Of a stretch of DNA of 64,000 nucleotides, positions 27,901 to 39,900 are shown in pieces (positions within the stretch are counted from its first letter, which is position 1; every line of letters starts with the position of its first letter). The position numbers were made by a program, and so were the translations under genes. Below the pieces are notes generated by a model. That model had not been told where the DNA came from. It searched no databases and saw nothing but the letters and a program-made list of their open reading frames with translations. Source of the DNA: Amborella trichopoda (Eukaryota > Streptophyta > Magnoliopsida > Amborellales > Amborellaceae); NCBI RefSeq assembly GCF_000471905.2, contig NW_006494789.1, positions 5,188,755 through 5,252,754 on the forward strand. The letters run 5' to 3'.

Positions 27901-30900
27901 GAGAGAACGTGCACAGCAGTGAGAAGAAGAGAGAACGCGTGCGGTAGTGAGAAGAAGAGAGCGTGCGCGACAGTAAGAAGAGCACCAACGTGCGCAATGC
28001 CGCTGTGCGTGATAGTCTCAGCCGCCGTGCGCAACACTGCCAAGCGCATGCCCCTTGGATGCCATTTGTATGTTGCATGCTGCCTTGCATGCCACTTGCC
28101 CTTTTCATGACACTTTGAGTGCCACTTGGCAATTTTGAGCTGCCACTTTCCCCTTTTGGCTTATTTAAACCCTCTTCTTTCCTCCCCCAAGCTTTTGTTC
28201 TCTCTCTCCCACTCTTGAGACCTCCCTTTCTCAACACTTGGAAGTGCAGCCTCTTGGAACCATTATGGAGAAGTTTGGGAACTTGACCTGTGTGGGGGAA
28301 TTTGGAGTACTTTTTGGGCACAAGTAGATCCAACATCCGTGTCTCCATAGTTTTGATCGATGCATGAAATCTAAATATAGCATAAGTATGTCTTGATGCG
28401 GATGTGGTTGCATGCTAGTAAATTTGTGCTTGTTTGTGCCCTGTTTTTCCAGGAATATGGTTCTCATTGGCATGATAAATTGAGCGCTGAAAAAACTACT
28501 GTTGGCTATGAAAATTTGGGGAAAAGTACCCTTGTGTATCTAATTTAAGATGAAGAAGATCTTGTGCTAATACCCATTCTGGTTTGGAAGTTATTGATCA
28601 GTCTATAATGTATGCCAAAACCTTGCTGCGCAATTACAGGAAACCTACACGTTTTGTAATGGAGGGTTTACTGACCAAATGGTGTCCAAATGACTTCAAA
28701 CCACTTTTAAATGAAAGATGGATGCGTCTACTTCAAATTTGGTTTTGGAACCATGTTGAAATTCATGATGATTTGAGAAGTATGCCCCTGTTTGGATGCA
28801 TATGTCACTGTTGTAAGTTGCAGTGAATTTCCAGAACTATTTCACGTTTTGTACTAAAATTGTTTATTGACCAAATGGTGTCCAAATGGCTTCAAACAAC
28901 TTTTGAATGAAAGATGGATGTGTCTACTTCAAATTTGGTTTTAGAACCATGTTGAAATCCATGATGATTTGAGAATTATGCCCCTGTTTGCATGCATATG
29001 TCACTGTTGTAAGTTGCAGTGAATTTCTAGAACTATTGCACGTTTTGTACTAAATTGTGGTGTCCAAATGGCTTCAAACCACTTTTAAATGAAAGACGTA
29101 TGCATCTACTTCAAATTTGGTTTTGGAACAATGTTGAAATTCATGATGATTTGAGAATTATGCCCCTGTTTGCAAGCATATGTCACTGCTGTAAGTTGCA
29201 GTGAATTTTCAGAACTATTGCATATTTTGTACTAAATTGTTTACTGACCAAATGGTGTCTAAATGACTTCAAACCACTTTTAAATGAAAGATGTATGTGT
29301 CTACTTCAAATTTGGTTTTCAAACTATGTTGAAATTCATAATGATTTGAGAATTATGCCCCTATTTGCATGCATATATCACTGCTTTAAGTTGCAGTAAA
29401 TTTCAATAACTATTGCACGTTTTGTACTAAACTATTTACGGACCAAATGGTGTCCAAATGACTTCAAACCACCGTTAAATGAAAGATGGATGTGTCTATT
29501 TCAAATTTGGTTTTGGAACCATGTTGAAATTCATGATGATTTGAGAATTATGCCCCTGGTTGCATGCATTTGTCACTGTTGTGTGTTGAAGTGAATTATT
29601 TCAGAATTGTTATATGTTTTATGAGAGACTATTCACTGACCAATATGTCTCTGATTAAGGCTAAACCACTTCCAAATAAAAGGTGGATGAATCTATTTTC
29701 AAATTGGTTTTGGGACTATGACAAAACTCTTTATGGATTGGAAGTTAGGCCAAATTTTCTAAGAGCGTATAATACTAAAAAGTCTGTTCTGTTATAAATT
29801 ATTGAATATGCATAGTTGAACTGAATGAATGCTTATGATATAGTGAATGCTCATGAACTCTTGAATAATGTGATGAGTCATGCTTGAGCATGCATGAATG
29901 AATGCTTATGAGATATGATATGAAAAAACTATGTAATGGGATATCCATTGGTAGTGGATCCGATATGATAAGACTGTGAGATGAACCCTACACAATGGGA
30001 TATCCATGGGTAGTCCGATATGAGATACTGAGACTACTTAATGAAGCACTACGCAATGGGTCATCCGTCGGTAGTGTAATCTGTTGTGATATAATATGAA
30101 TGTTATGACGGAAATTAAGATGTTTTCCCCTGACTCCCGATGATAGGAAAGGAGTTAGGATGTGAATATAGATGTTTGGGAGGGTCGCGCCTCCCAAATC
30201 TTTATGGGCACTACGCATTGGGTTACCCATTGGTAGAGTAACGCCCTCTCGCCAGAAAGGCATAAGGAGAGGGTCGTGTCTTGCAAGGCCACAGCCTATC
30301 GCTGGGGATTGTGTGTGTGTATGAAGGCATTACGAAATGGGTCATCCATTTGTCAGTCTTTTTTTTTTATAATGTTAACTTTGTATTACTGTATGAGTGA
30401 GTACAAGTGAAGGTGGAGAGAGAGGACCTCGAGTACCCACGAGACGGGTATCTCAGTCAAAAAATTAGGCCCCGAGACCCTATACAAAAATTGGCCTAGT
30501 CTCCTGCCAGATAACAAAAAATGGTGTAGCAAAAAATGGGGCTTATAAGATCGCCCGAGTACAAGTAAAAACGAAAGGCTAACTACAATCCTGGGAGCCC
30601 TCTGTGGTCCATAGCAAAAAAGGACATGGACCGGTCGAGGACTTCCACACTTGCCCGTGCTCCGTCTTTAGCTAGAAGATCGGCAAGCTCGTTCGACGTC
30701 CACCAGGTATGCGTCCATAAGACGTTCATATCCCTGCATATGTAGTGAATTTCGTAGAAAATCCTTGAGAGGTACCAAAGAGGAGGGGAGGTACCTGCTG
30801 CCCAAGAGATGATATTTTGGGCGTCTCCTTCCACCACCAAAAATTGACCCCATGAGGAGTTGAACCTTTTGAGGCCCAAGAGAAGAGCCAAAGCTTCAAC

Positions 30901-33900
30901 GAACTGGGAATCTCCTTGTCCCTCATTTTCCAAGTAGGTGAGGCGTATATTGCTATTGAGATCACAGAAGGCCCCTCCTGCCCCTGAAGGCCCCTCCTGC
31001 CCCTGAAGGCCCTGGGTTCCCCAGCAAACAACCATCAAAGTTGAGTTTTACAGCGTTTTCTGGAGGGGGCTGCCAGTTGTGAGGTCTTTGAGTCTTGTGA
31101 GGTTGGAGATGTATGATATTCTCCCACTGACTGAGAAACGTGTTAGAGGCGATCCCTACAAAGTCCCTATTGGGTTAAAGCCAAAAAAGTTCCTAGAGAA
31201 GTAACCTTATGGAAAAGCACTGGAACTTCATTTTTGAGGCCTTGGAATACCCTCTCATATGGTAGCAGCGATAGCTGATTTCCACTGAGTTCTGCCGGCC
31301 TTAGGCCAATGGTAGCCAGAATAGGAGGAGGTGAGAGCCTTAACCGAGGGTGGGAGTACCCAATGAATATGGAGCAGCTGAAGAATTAGGCTCCAAAGCT
31401 CAAAAGCCTGGCTGCAATGTAAGAAAAGGTGAGGATTAGTCTCTTCCTCTTGCAAGCACATAGCGCATCTGTTAGGAAGCGGAAGCCCTCCTTTCTGAAG
31501 TTGATCGACTGTGAGAGCCCGTTGGCAGCAGGCTATCCAATTGAACATTTGAACTTTTGGAGGGGCTATGGTTGACCAGACTTTGGACAGGACAGAGGTG
31601 GGGTTCAGGGGGTAAGTAGGGGGTTGGATAAGTTTGTTGTAGGAGGCAACTGAGAATCTTCCGGACGGCGAGAGTCCACACCAAAGAATCAGTCCCTGAT
31701 GGAAATAAGAAGATTGGGTGCAAGGCAGCGGACAGAGAAATGAAGAGTGAAGTCTCTTCTTCGTTAGGTTTCTCCTAAAAGAGGGATTCCACATCCTACG
31801 ACCCCCTGAAAGAACCATTTCTTCAGCTACGGTGGACTCTTTGTTGGAGGAGAGGTGAAAGAGGGAGGGGAAAAGGTCCCTCAGAGGGGAATGTCCAATC
31901 CAAAGGTCAAACCAAAAACGCACTCTCGTGCCTTCTTTAGGATGGAATCGAATAGATTGATTGAAAAGGGCAAGCGAGGAAGCTAAAGATTTCCAGACTC
32001 CTGAGGCCCTACTTGGAGAGGTCCAGTCAGGCACCCACTTATGCTCCGGTATCTTGTATATGTTGTGAATGACCTGTGCCCAGAGAGAATTAGGTTGGGT
32101 GGCCAATCTCCACCACCATTTCCCTAACAAGGCCAGGTTTTGTGTTCTCAGACCCCTGATAACTAGGCCACCTTGGGATTTGGGTAGTCGGACACTATCC
32201 CAAGAGATAAGGTGGTGTCTGGTTTTTTCCCCTTGGCCAGACCAAAGAAAGCTTCTCATGAGCTGGTCCGACCTGTTAGCAACCGAGGCTAGCATGTGGA
32301 AGATGGACTTTAGGTAAACCGGGGCATTGGCGAGTGTAGCTTTGACCAGCGTCGAGCGGCCAAGGAGAGGAACCTTCCTTTCCAGCCAGCCAGACGCCTA
32401 TCCACTCAATCAATAATCTGAACCCATTGTCTTATTTTAGGCTTCCCTAAACCCAAAAGAATGCCCAAGTAGGTGATGGGGAGGTCCACTACTTTGCAAT
32501 CCCAATTAGGAATAAGGCCTCTAATCTCTTGTGTTGTCAGACCCACCCCCATCATTATTGATTTATCCATGTTGACTTTGAAGCAAGTGGCAGTCTCAAA
32601 GTATTTGAGGCAGAGCTTGAGGTTGTAGATCTTGAGTGGGGATACGTCAAGGAAAACTAAGGTATCATCTGCGTATTGCAGATGTGACACCGAAGGGCCT
32701 TGTGAGCTACTTTGGAAGGCTGAGAGGAGACCTTCCTGGTAAAGGCGGGAAATGGACCTGCTGAAAACCTCTGCAACTATAGCGAAGAGAAAGGGGGACA
32801 AAGGGTCCCCTTGGCGAAGGCCCCTCGAGGAAGTGAAAAACCCTTTTGGGCTCCCATTTATAAGAATAGAGAAATGGGGGTGGGAAATACATCATTTCAT
32901 CCACTTTCTCCAAAGGTGTCCAAAACCCATCCTAGCCATCGTTTCATCAAGTAATGACCAATCGACATGGTCATAGGCTTTTTCTCAATCAATTTTGAAA
33001 ATTAAGCCTGGTTTCTTAGATAAGTGCCTAGTGTGGACGCACTCATGGGCTACCACTACCCCATCCAGAACCTGCCTATCTTGGATGAAGGCAAATTGGG
33101 ACGAGGAGATGGTCAATGAGAGGACATGCTTAAGTCTCGATGACAGAGCCTTAGCTAGAATCTTGTAAGAATAGTTTAGCAGGCTAATGGGACGAAAATC
33201 CTTTAGATCCTCTGCCCCTATCAATTTTGGGAACAAGAGCGATAAAAGTTACATTTATTGCTTTGTTTAAGATCCCCCAAAGGTGGAATTCTTCAACTAA
33301 GCTGCAGAGGTCAGGTAAGAAAGTACCCAAGAAGGATTTAAAGGGGGCCACCGGGAATCCATCCGGCCCCAGAGCTTTGTCTTTAGCTAGTTGGTCAATG
33401 GCACAGGTGATTTCCTCGACTGAGAAAGATCGTTCCAGCCACTGTGACCAATGAGTAGGAAGGGTTAAGAAGTCTAGGGTGGTCATTCTTGGTCGATAGT
33501 CCAAAGGGGCAGTGTAGACTTGAAATAAGCAAGGATGGCGGATTCTATCTCGTCGGGCTAAACCAAATAGCGATTATCCACCTTGATAATGGATATCAAA
33601 TTGTCTCTTCTACAACAATTTGCTATGCGGTGGAAGAAGGCAGCGTTCTGGTCCCCTATTTTTAACCATTTGACTCTGGATCTCTAGTACCAGAAAATTT
33701 CTTCTTCATTGAGGGTGGATAGGTAGTCCAACTTGGTTTGGGTTCTAAGGTTAGCTTCTGATTCTGCGAGCGGTCTGGACTCTTCTATCCCATCTAAATC
33801 TTGAATGGATTGTAGCAGAGAGTTTTTAGCTTGAGAGAAGTTTCCAAGTAGAGATTTGCTCCAAGTAATGAGAGACTTTTTGAGAAGTTGGAGTCTGGCT

Positions 33901-36900
33901 TGAAACTTAAAACCAGCTCTACCCAAAACCTGGGATGAGAAAGAGGACCACCAAATAGGGATAAGACCAGAGAGGGAAAGCTCTTCTAACCAAGCCAATT
34001 CGAAGCGGAAAGGCTTCGACAGTGATTCGAGGTGGGTTAGGCAGGGAGAGAGTATGGGAGCCAGGAAGGGAGGCATCCCAGTCCAGAGAGAGTAGGAAAC
34101 GGTCCAGCTTGGCAAGGGAAGGTTGAGCAGAGTGGTTGGACCAAGTATAACTATTCCCTTAGAGAGGGATGTCTATGAGTTCTTGGCGGGACACGAAGTC
34201 AGAAAAGTCGAGCATGCCCTATGAGATGTTTGGATTGAGGTTCCTCTCGTACGACCACCTGGTGATATTGAAATCCCCACCCAAACACCAGGCGGTGTGG
34301 GGTAAAGAAGCAACAAAATCTAATTCAGACCAAAGGCGAGAACGGAGAGAGGTAGAGTTGGGTCCGTAAATAGCAGAGAATTTGACCAGAAACTCGAGAG
34401 AGGAGAACCGTGACCGAGAAAGGGCCTATGTGAGAGGAATGGAGGTGGTGCTCAGTTGGGTTCTAGAGAACCCAAATTCCACCAGAGGCCCCTTCTGCTG
34501 GTAGGGTAACCCATTCGCAGGCTCTTCTACCCCACACACTTCGGACTACTCGTAGGTCAGGCTCCAACTGTTGGTCTCAGTTAAGGCTAGGATGGCAGGA
34601 CAAAATTTGACGGAGAGGTCCTTAACAAAGTCCCCCTTGGACTTTTGTCCCAACCCTCTAATGTTCCAGGAAAGGATCTGCAATGATAGAGGAAGGAACA
34701 GCGGAGGAGGCAAGCCTGGCCGACCGCCTAGAAGAGAAAGGCACCTAGGTGGTAGAAGGAGTTTGGGCCTGTCAGTGTGTTTGTCATAGCTTATAGAGGA
34801 AAAGAGATTAAGCAGCTCCCTTTGACCTTTTATGCCCACCTTGGCACAACTCTGGGTATCAACGAGCATGAAGCGGTGCGTCGAGCCTTCAGATCCGTCG
34901 TGTTCGAAGCCCATAACCCGGAAAATCTCCTTCATTCTTTCAGCGACTCTGTTGTCCCCATCCCCGTCGACCCTCTCGGCTTCTGCAGCTGCCAAGAGAG
35001 GAGAGATGGGAGCAGGAGAGGAGGGGGCAGTAGGGGCTCTAGGCAGATCACTGTTAGGCTTAGAACCAAGCGGGGAGAGGGGCCAGGTCGATTCCAAGGG
35101 ACGTTCCGAGGGATGATAGAGAAGGGTAAAGGTCAGGCGGCAAAGGTGGTGAGTCCGCTGAAGTGGGAGTGGGAGGTAGGGCTGCTGACGCTACAGACGC
35201 AGCGACCTCCAACGTGTCAAAGGCGAGGAGGGATACAGCGGGAACTACAGGGGAGGGGTCCGGCAGGTAACCCAGGTAAGAAGGGGAAGGGAAAGCACCA
35301 TAGAAAGGGGGTGAAAAAAAGGGGGAAAGGGCTGTTGCGCCATAAGCGTTGAGAGGTCCTAGACTTGGGGTTGGGTTATAAAGTGACAGGTGGTGGTGGG
35401 GGTAGGGGTGGGGGTCAGCTGCGAACGGGCTGGGAGAAAAGGTTGGTAGGGGAAACGAACTGAAGTGATCCTGCCGATATGGACAAGTTGCGAGAATTGG
35501 GGAAAATAAGGGGCGAGGAGAGAGGAGAGGTAGGCCGGGTTGGGGGGGGAGGGGTCAAGGGGGTGCACAGCAAGGATGCCCTAGGGGAGCAAGGAGGTGT
35601 CCACTTCCATAGACAAAAGTGAGGAGAACCACACAGAGGAAGATGGTGAAGAGCCACCCTCGGAAAGAAGGTGAAGTGACAGGAAGGAAAAAGAAAGCAA
35701 CAGAGGCCAGCCGGGAGGAGGAGGCTGAAGGGATGGAGGAGTGGGCGAAAAAAAGGAGGGAGTGGAGACCCCTGGGAACCAGAAGGGGAAGGAGAGAGAG
35801 GAGAGGGAAAGGTTTGAAAAGCTGGTGGGAAGACCTCATCCAAGGGAGAGGGAGAGGGGACAGGTGGCGGAGATCCAGGCACAGACGGGACGGAGGTAGG
35901 TGAGGAGGGAGGGGAAGGCGGCTGTGAGAAGCCAGGTGTCAAGGCAAGGGGGGAGGGGGGAGGTGTCATCAAGGGGATAGGAAAGGAGGACAGAAGAAAC
36001 GACAGCAGCAGGGGAGGGNNNNNNNNNNNNNNNNNNNNNNNNNNNNNNNNNNNNNNNNNNNNNNNNNNNNNNNNNNNNNNNNNNNNNNNNNNNNNNNNNN
36101 NNNNNNNNNNNNNNNNNNNNNNNNNNNNNNNNNNNNNNNNNNNNNNNNNNNNNNNNNNNNNNNNNNNNNNNNNNNNNNNNNNNNNNNNNNNNNNNNNNNN
36201 NNNNNNNNNNNNNNNNNNNNNNNNNNNNNNNNNNNNNNNNNNNNNNNNNNNNNNNNNNNNNNNNNNNNNNNNNNNNNNNNNNNNNNNNNNNNNNNNNGAG
36301 GGTCGCCAGGTGTCACAACAGGCAGACGAAGGGGCTGGCGAAGGTGTCAGCTGGGGGGGGGAGACAGCAAGGCCATTGACCGCTAGTCGAGCGTGCGTGG
36401 CAACAAGCAGGGGTGAGCAGAGAGAGCGGGGATAGGTGTTGGAGCCTCGGTAGGGACTCTCGGGATGAGGGTCAAGTTACTGGGGAAGGAACCCAAAAGG
36501 CCATTCGAAGGGGAAACCAGGTCACTAGCGCAGCCAGACGGCCCAGGGGGGAAAGGATGGTCACCATGCACAATTACCTCCTTCCCGGGTCGGTGTGGAG
36601 GAGGGGCCGGCAGACCCAGGGGGGGACCCATCGGGTTCTGCTACCCCGTCACCTTTGGGACAAGAGCCAGAGGGGGTGGGCTCAAGGCCAAGCTGTGGCT
36701 TCAGCGTACTGGCGTTGGCTTTTGCAGGGGGAACCAGGGAGGCGTCGAGTGGTCGCCAGGTGGAGAGTTGGGGGCAAGCAGGAGGACCGAGCCCAACGCG
36801 GCCCACGACTGAAGAGGGGCCATGGGTCTGGTATCGGCGGCGCCACTGGTGGTGGCTTGGATTCCAGGAAACAGTGGTCCAAGAAGAGAGTGAAGGGCCC

Positions 36901-39900
36901 TTTGCCGCGAGAGACGGCCGGTAGTTGAGAAAAAAGGCCGAGGGGGGGGAAGCCTCTGACCAAGAGAGAGAAATAGGGTAAAAGAGGTTATCAGCCTCGA
37001 TCCACACACAAGGTGGGATGAGCTTTGAATCCAGAACCTCTACCAGAAGACGGATGGACCCAAACAAAAGGGTTTCAATGAACTTCCAGTGGATGGAAAT
37101 AAGACAGCCACAGGCCTCTGCCACTCCGAAAAGTGGACGGAGACCAAACATGAAGGGGCAAGTGATGAAGAGTGAACCAGATTTTGCGCTTTCTAAAGGA
37201 CCCTTCCAAAGGGGTCCAAGCTTGAAGACGGAGGATAGCCCCTTTGAAGGCTAAAGAGTTGGAGTTCTGTAGCGCCTGACGAGCAAGTTCTGTGGACGGG
37301 AAAGAGAAAAGAAAGTCACCACCAGAAAGGCGCCTGGCTGTGATGTTAGGGTCCTGCCAAAAGTTTTGTGACCATTTTTCTATTCCTCTTGCATCGTCTC
37401 GTGAGGGCTGGAATGTACCAACCAGGGAGACAAGATATTTGGATTGTAGAAGGGAGGACTCTTCAAGGGGGATGGAGACAAAGAAAGGGTAAAACGGGGA
37501 AGCCCTAAAGGGGGGGGGAAGAAGGCCCCTTTGAGGCCATGGGAGATGCTATGGGAGCAGGGGAAGACAAGGGGCGAGCAGTTACCTATCAATAGGAAAA
37601 GGGGAAAGAGGGGGTGGGGTCCACTGCCGCTGAAACCTCCTGCAAAGAGGTGGGTGGAGGGGCCAGTTTCTCCTTCGAGACGGAGGAGCCAAACGCACGA
37701 AGAGGGGGTTGCGGCCTGGTAAGGGGAAGGGGAGCATGTCGGGATGGCTTGGGGTAGAGGTCGTATATAAGGTTCCAGTTGAAGGGGGGGGGAGAGGCAG
37801 GAGGACGACGACGTCTCCGCCTGATTGGCCTTTTTTATAGCAATGCCTTTCTTGAAAGGGTTATAACCTTTCCATTTGTTATTGTCTTCCCTCATGAGTC
37901 TCGGTAGAAGTCCCAAGTAACGGGATTGGCTTGACTTCTGCTTCGGGAGTAGGCGACACTAGGATTGCTTGTATGCACTATGTGTTTTGCTTACGTTACT
38001 ATTCTGTTATTTTGATGAAAAGATGTGGTAGTCCGTTAGCTCATGTGATGTATGATATTCTGATATCCGATTTACATTTCTTCCACCATTACTAAAGAAT
38101 TGTGTTACATAACTCCATGTTATGACACCTGCATGAATCTTGGGGGATGTTTGTGAATAGCAATGTATAGGCTGGAATACATGATGTTTGATCTGCTTAC
38201 TGAACTTTATAGCTCACTCCTTTGATTTTTTCTATGTAGAGTAGTGATAGCCTGCGGGTTTTGAGAACGGGTGGTTGGGCACACGTGGCTGGCAGTTGAA
38301 ATTTCGGACTTGGCAAGAAAAGCTTTATCTTGAGTGTAGGTGGCTGTTGGTGGTGGCCATATAGTTGTTTTGTTTTGAAGTCTTGTATTTTGTTGTAGGG
38401 CCTGTAGTGCCTTGGACATGATTATAAATAAATTTTGGAACCTGTATATATATATATATAAATTGATTTTATTTTGTCCAAATCTTTGTACCTTTGTGCT
38501 TGGGATTTTGTTTTCTTTCGTGGTTTGCTTTGATTCCGTCTTTATAAAAGCGTTGAGCGCACTCACTCCTGAGTGGCATTCACTACCTCCAGTCACGGTC
38601 CTGCACTCTGTTGCCCTCAGGCTAGTACGGTAGGGGTCAGGGGGCGGGGTCGTGACAATACAATTGCTGAGAAATGTGAGCAAAGGTTGGGGCTTTCATG
38701 ATCTCATCATTGGAGCTTCTCCTCAAACCCTAGCAATTTCTGTCTTTGATCAAAGAACTAATTCCTCATCTTCTTTGGTTCTCAACGATTTAGAAATGAA
38801 AGGAAGGAAACCCTGGTTTTCACATCCACCAATGGATTTGATCACCCCTTTATCTATGGCCGAGGAAGAGAGTTGGGAAGGGGTAGAGAGAGTGAGAGAG
38901 AGTAGATGAAGGGAGGAATGGGGGGTTCCTAGGAGGTTGGTTCTGGAAGGGTTATTTTTTCTTTTGGACGATAATGATACTAGGTAAAAGATAGGAGAGA
39001 GAGAGAGAGAGAGAGATGAAATTTAGAGAGGAGAAAAAGCAACAAGGGGGTTTATGTCTCATTTTTTTTAAGTTAGAGGCAGTCCAAAGGGTTGTCGTGG
39101 ACACAAGGGCTTAATTGGGTGCAAATTTATGGGGAGGGGTTGGGCATCCTTTTCCCATCTTTTTTAACCGTCAGTGACCATTAGAAGCTTCAGCCTCTGT
39201 TTAACTCATGTGATGACATAAGTTTTACTGTACCCCATAGGGGCTAACAAATCAGATAAATTCACTTAGCGATAATAGCAAATCATATGTCAACTAATGG
39301 CCTTCCTCGAAGGCCTTTTCTCCATGGAACATTCAAGGTTTGTCCTCTCATTTCTTCAAATGAATAAAGGTTCAGCAAAGTAACAATTTCTGTTTAGCAA
39401 TTGGCAGATCCTCAAGTGCATGCCGGACTTCTCAATCATAAGTTGCATGAGTGCTAAATTTCACATGTTTTTCACTCTTAAGAAGTAAGATATTACCAAT
39501 AGGTCATTTCAATTGCAATCACTAACTTTTAGCAGCTCCAAACATGAGCAAGAAACATAATGACGAACTATGGGTGATACACCCACCATTCATAGGACCA
39601 GACAAATAATCTTTATAGGCCCTGGTGTCAATCCCACACTAAGATCTCGCTCCAAGAAAGGTATCTTCAAGGGTTCTCTATTTTTTAACTTCTAAGACCT
39701 CGATCCCACCTCAAAGACTAAGATAACAAGCAAATAGATAATTTTCTTAATTTATAGCCAGCTAGAAATGCAACTATCCTTTTAGTGTCGTTGCATAGTA
39801 TACTTGCATTGCTTGCTGGATCTAAATAAGAGATCCTTACTTTAAAGAATATATATACTCCTAGACTATATATACTCTTTTAAGGTTGTGAGCAAGATCC

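Larger units (their letters stand above)
30359..37930 (-). mobile_element. L1-type LINE, nearly full length, minus strand
   Basis: The minus-strand 3' end is a poly-A seen as T at 30359-30368. Going upstream are RNase H, zinc-finger, reverse transcriptase and endonuclease parts of ORF2, then a proline-rich ORF1 with a DUF4283-like domain starting near 37916. It is GC-rich compared with its surroundings. A 279-base gap (36019-36297) lies in ORF1. I could not find its target-site duplication, so the 5' end is approximate. Inserted in the LTR that sits in the Mutator-like element; orientation is the same as the flippase gene. Confidence 0.85.
27591..38657. mobile_element. Probable solo LTR (~3.5 kb without insertion), split by a LINE
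   Basis: Begins TGTAAGGACC at 27591 and ends GGGGTCGTGACA at 38657, the TG...CA ends typical of long LTRs of Ty3/gypsy (Tekay/Del-like) elements; that family name is inference from the ends and the length. Flanking 5-mers ATAAA (27586-27590) and ATACA (38658-38662) match at four of five. No gag-pol and no second LTR copy are present, hence a solo LTR. The left part holds a GC-rich minisatellite (27672-27900), a ~194-bp tandem array (28610-29770) and a ~60-bp degenerate repeat (29930-30350). A TATAAAAG motif is at 38543-38550. The LINE at 30359-37930 interrupts it. Confidence 0.6.
26358..39165. mobile_element. Mutator-like (MULE-type) element, outer shell of a three-level nest
   Basis: Element 26367-39156. 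Left end reads GGGAAAAGGACATGC..., CCCTCCACACAAATTT, AAGGTCCACAG, CCCCTCTAACTTTGAAAAAT. The reverse-complemented right end reads GGGAAAAGGATGCCC..., CCCTCCCCATAAATTT, TTGTGTCCACG, GCCTCTAACTTAAAAAAAAT. The inverted repeat is at least 110 bp. Flanking 9-mers ATGTTTTTG (26358-26366) and ATCTTTTTT (39157-39165) match at seven of nine. The element's own DNA is only about 1.7 kb (26367-27590 and 38658-39156), without transposase; the rest is the inserted LTR and LINE. Its ends resemble those of the element at 4411-5637. Confidence 0.75.

Noticed and set aside
27392..28348. Several overlapping open frames of 80-209 codons on both strands
   Set aside because: They are produced by a 24-bp GC-rich minisatellite in an LTR; all frames have the same low-complexity composition and no domain.
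34571..36928. Long plus-strand open frames (e.g. 34777-35352, 36413-36928)
   Set aside because: They lie opposite the LINE ORF1/ORF2 on the minus strand, where recognisable LINE domains are found; they are shadows of GC-rich coding DNA.
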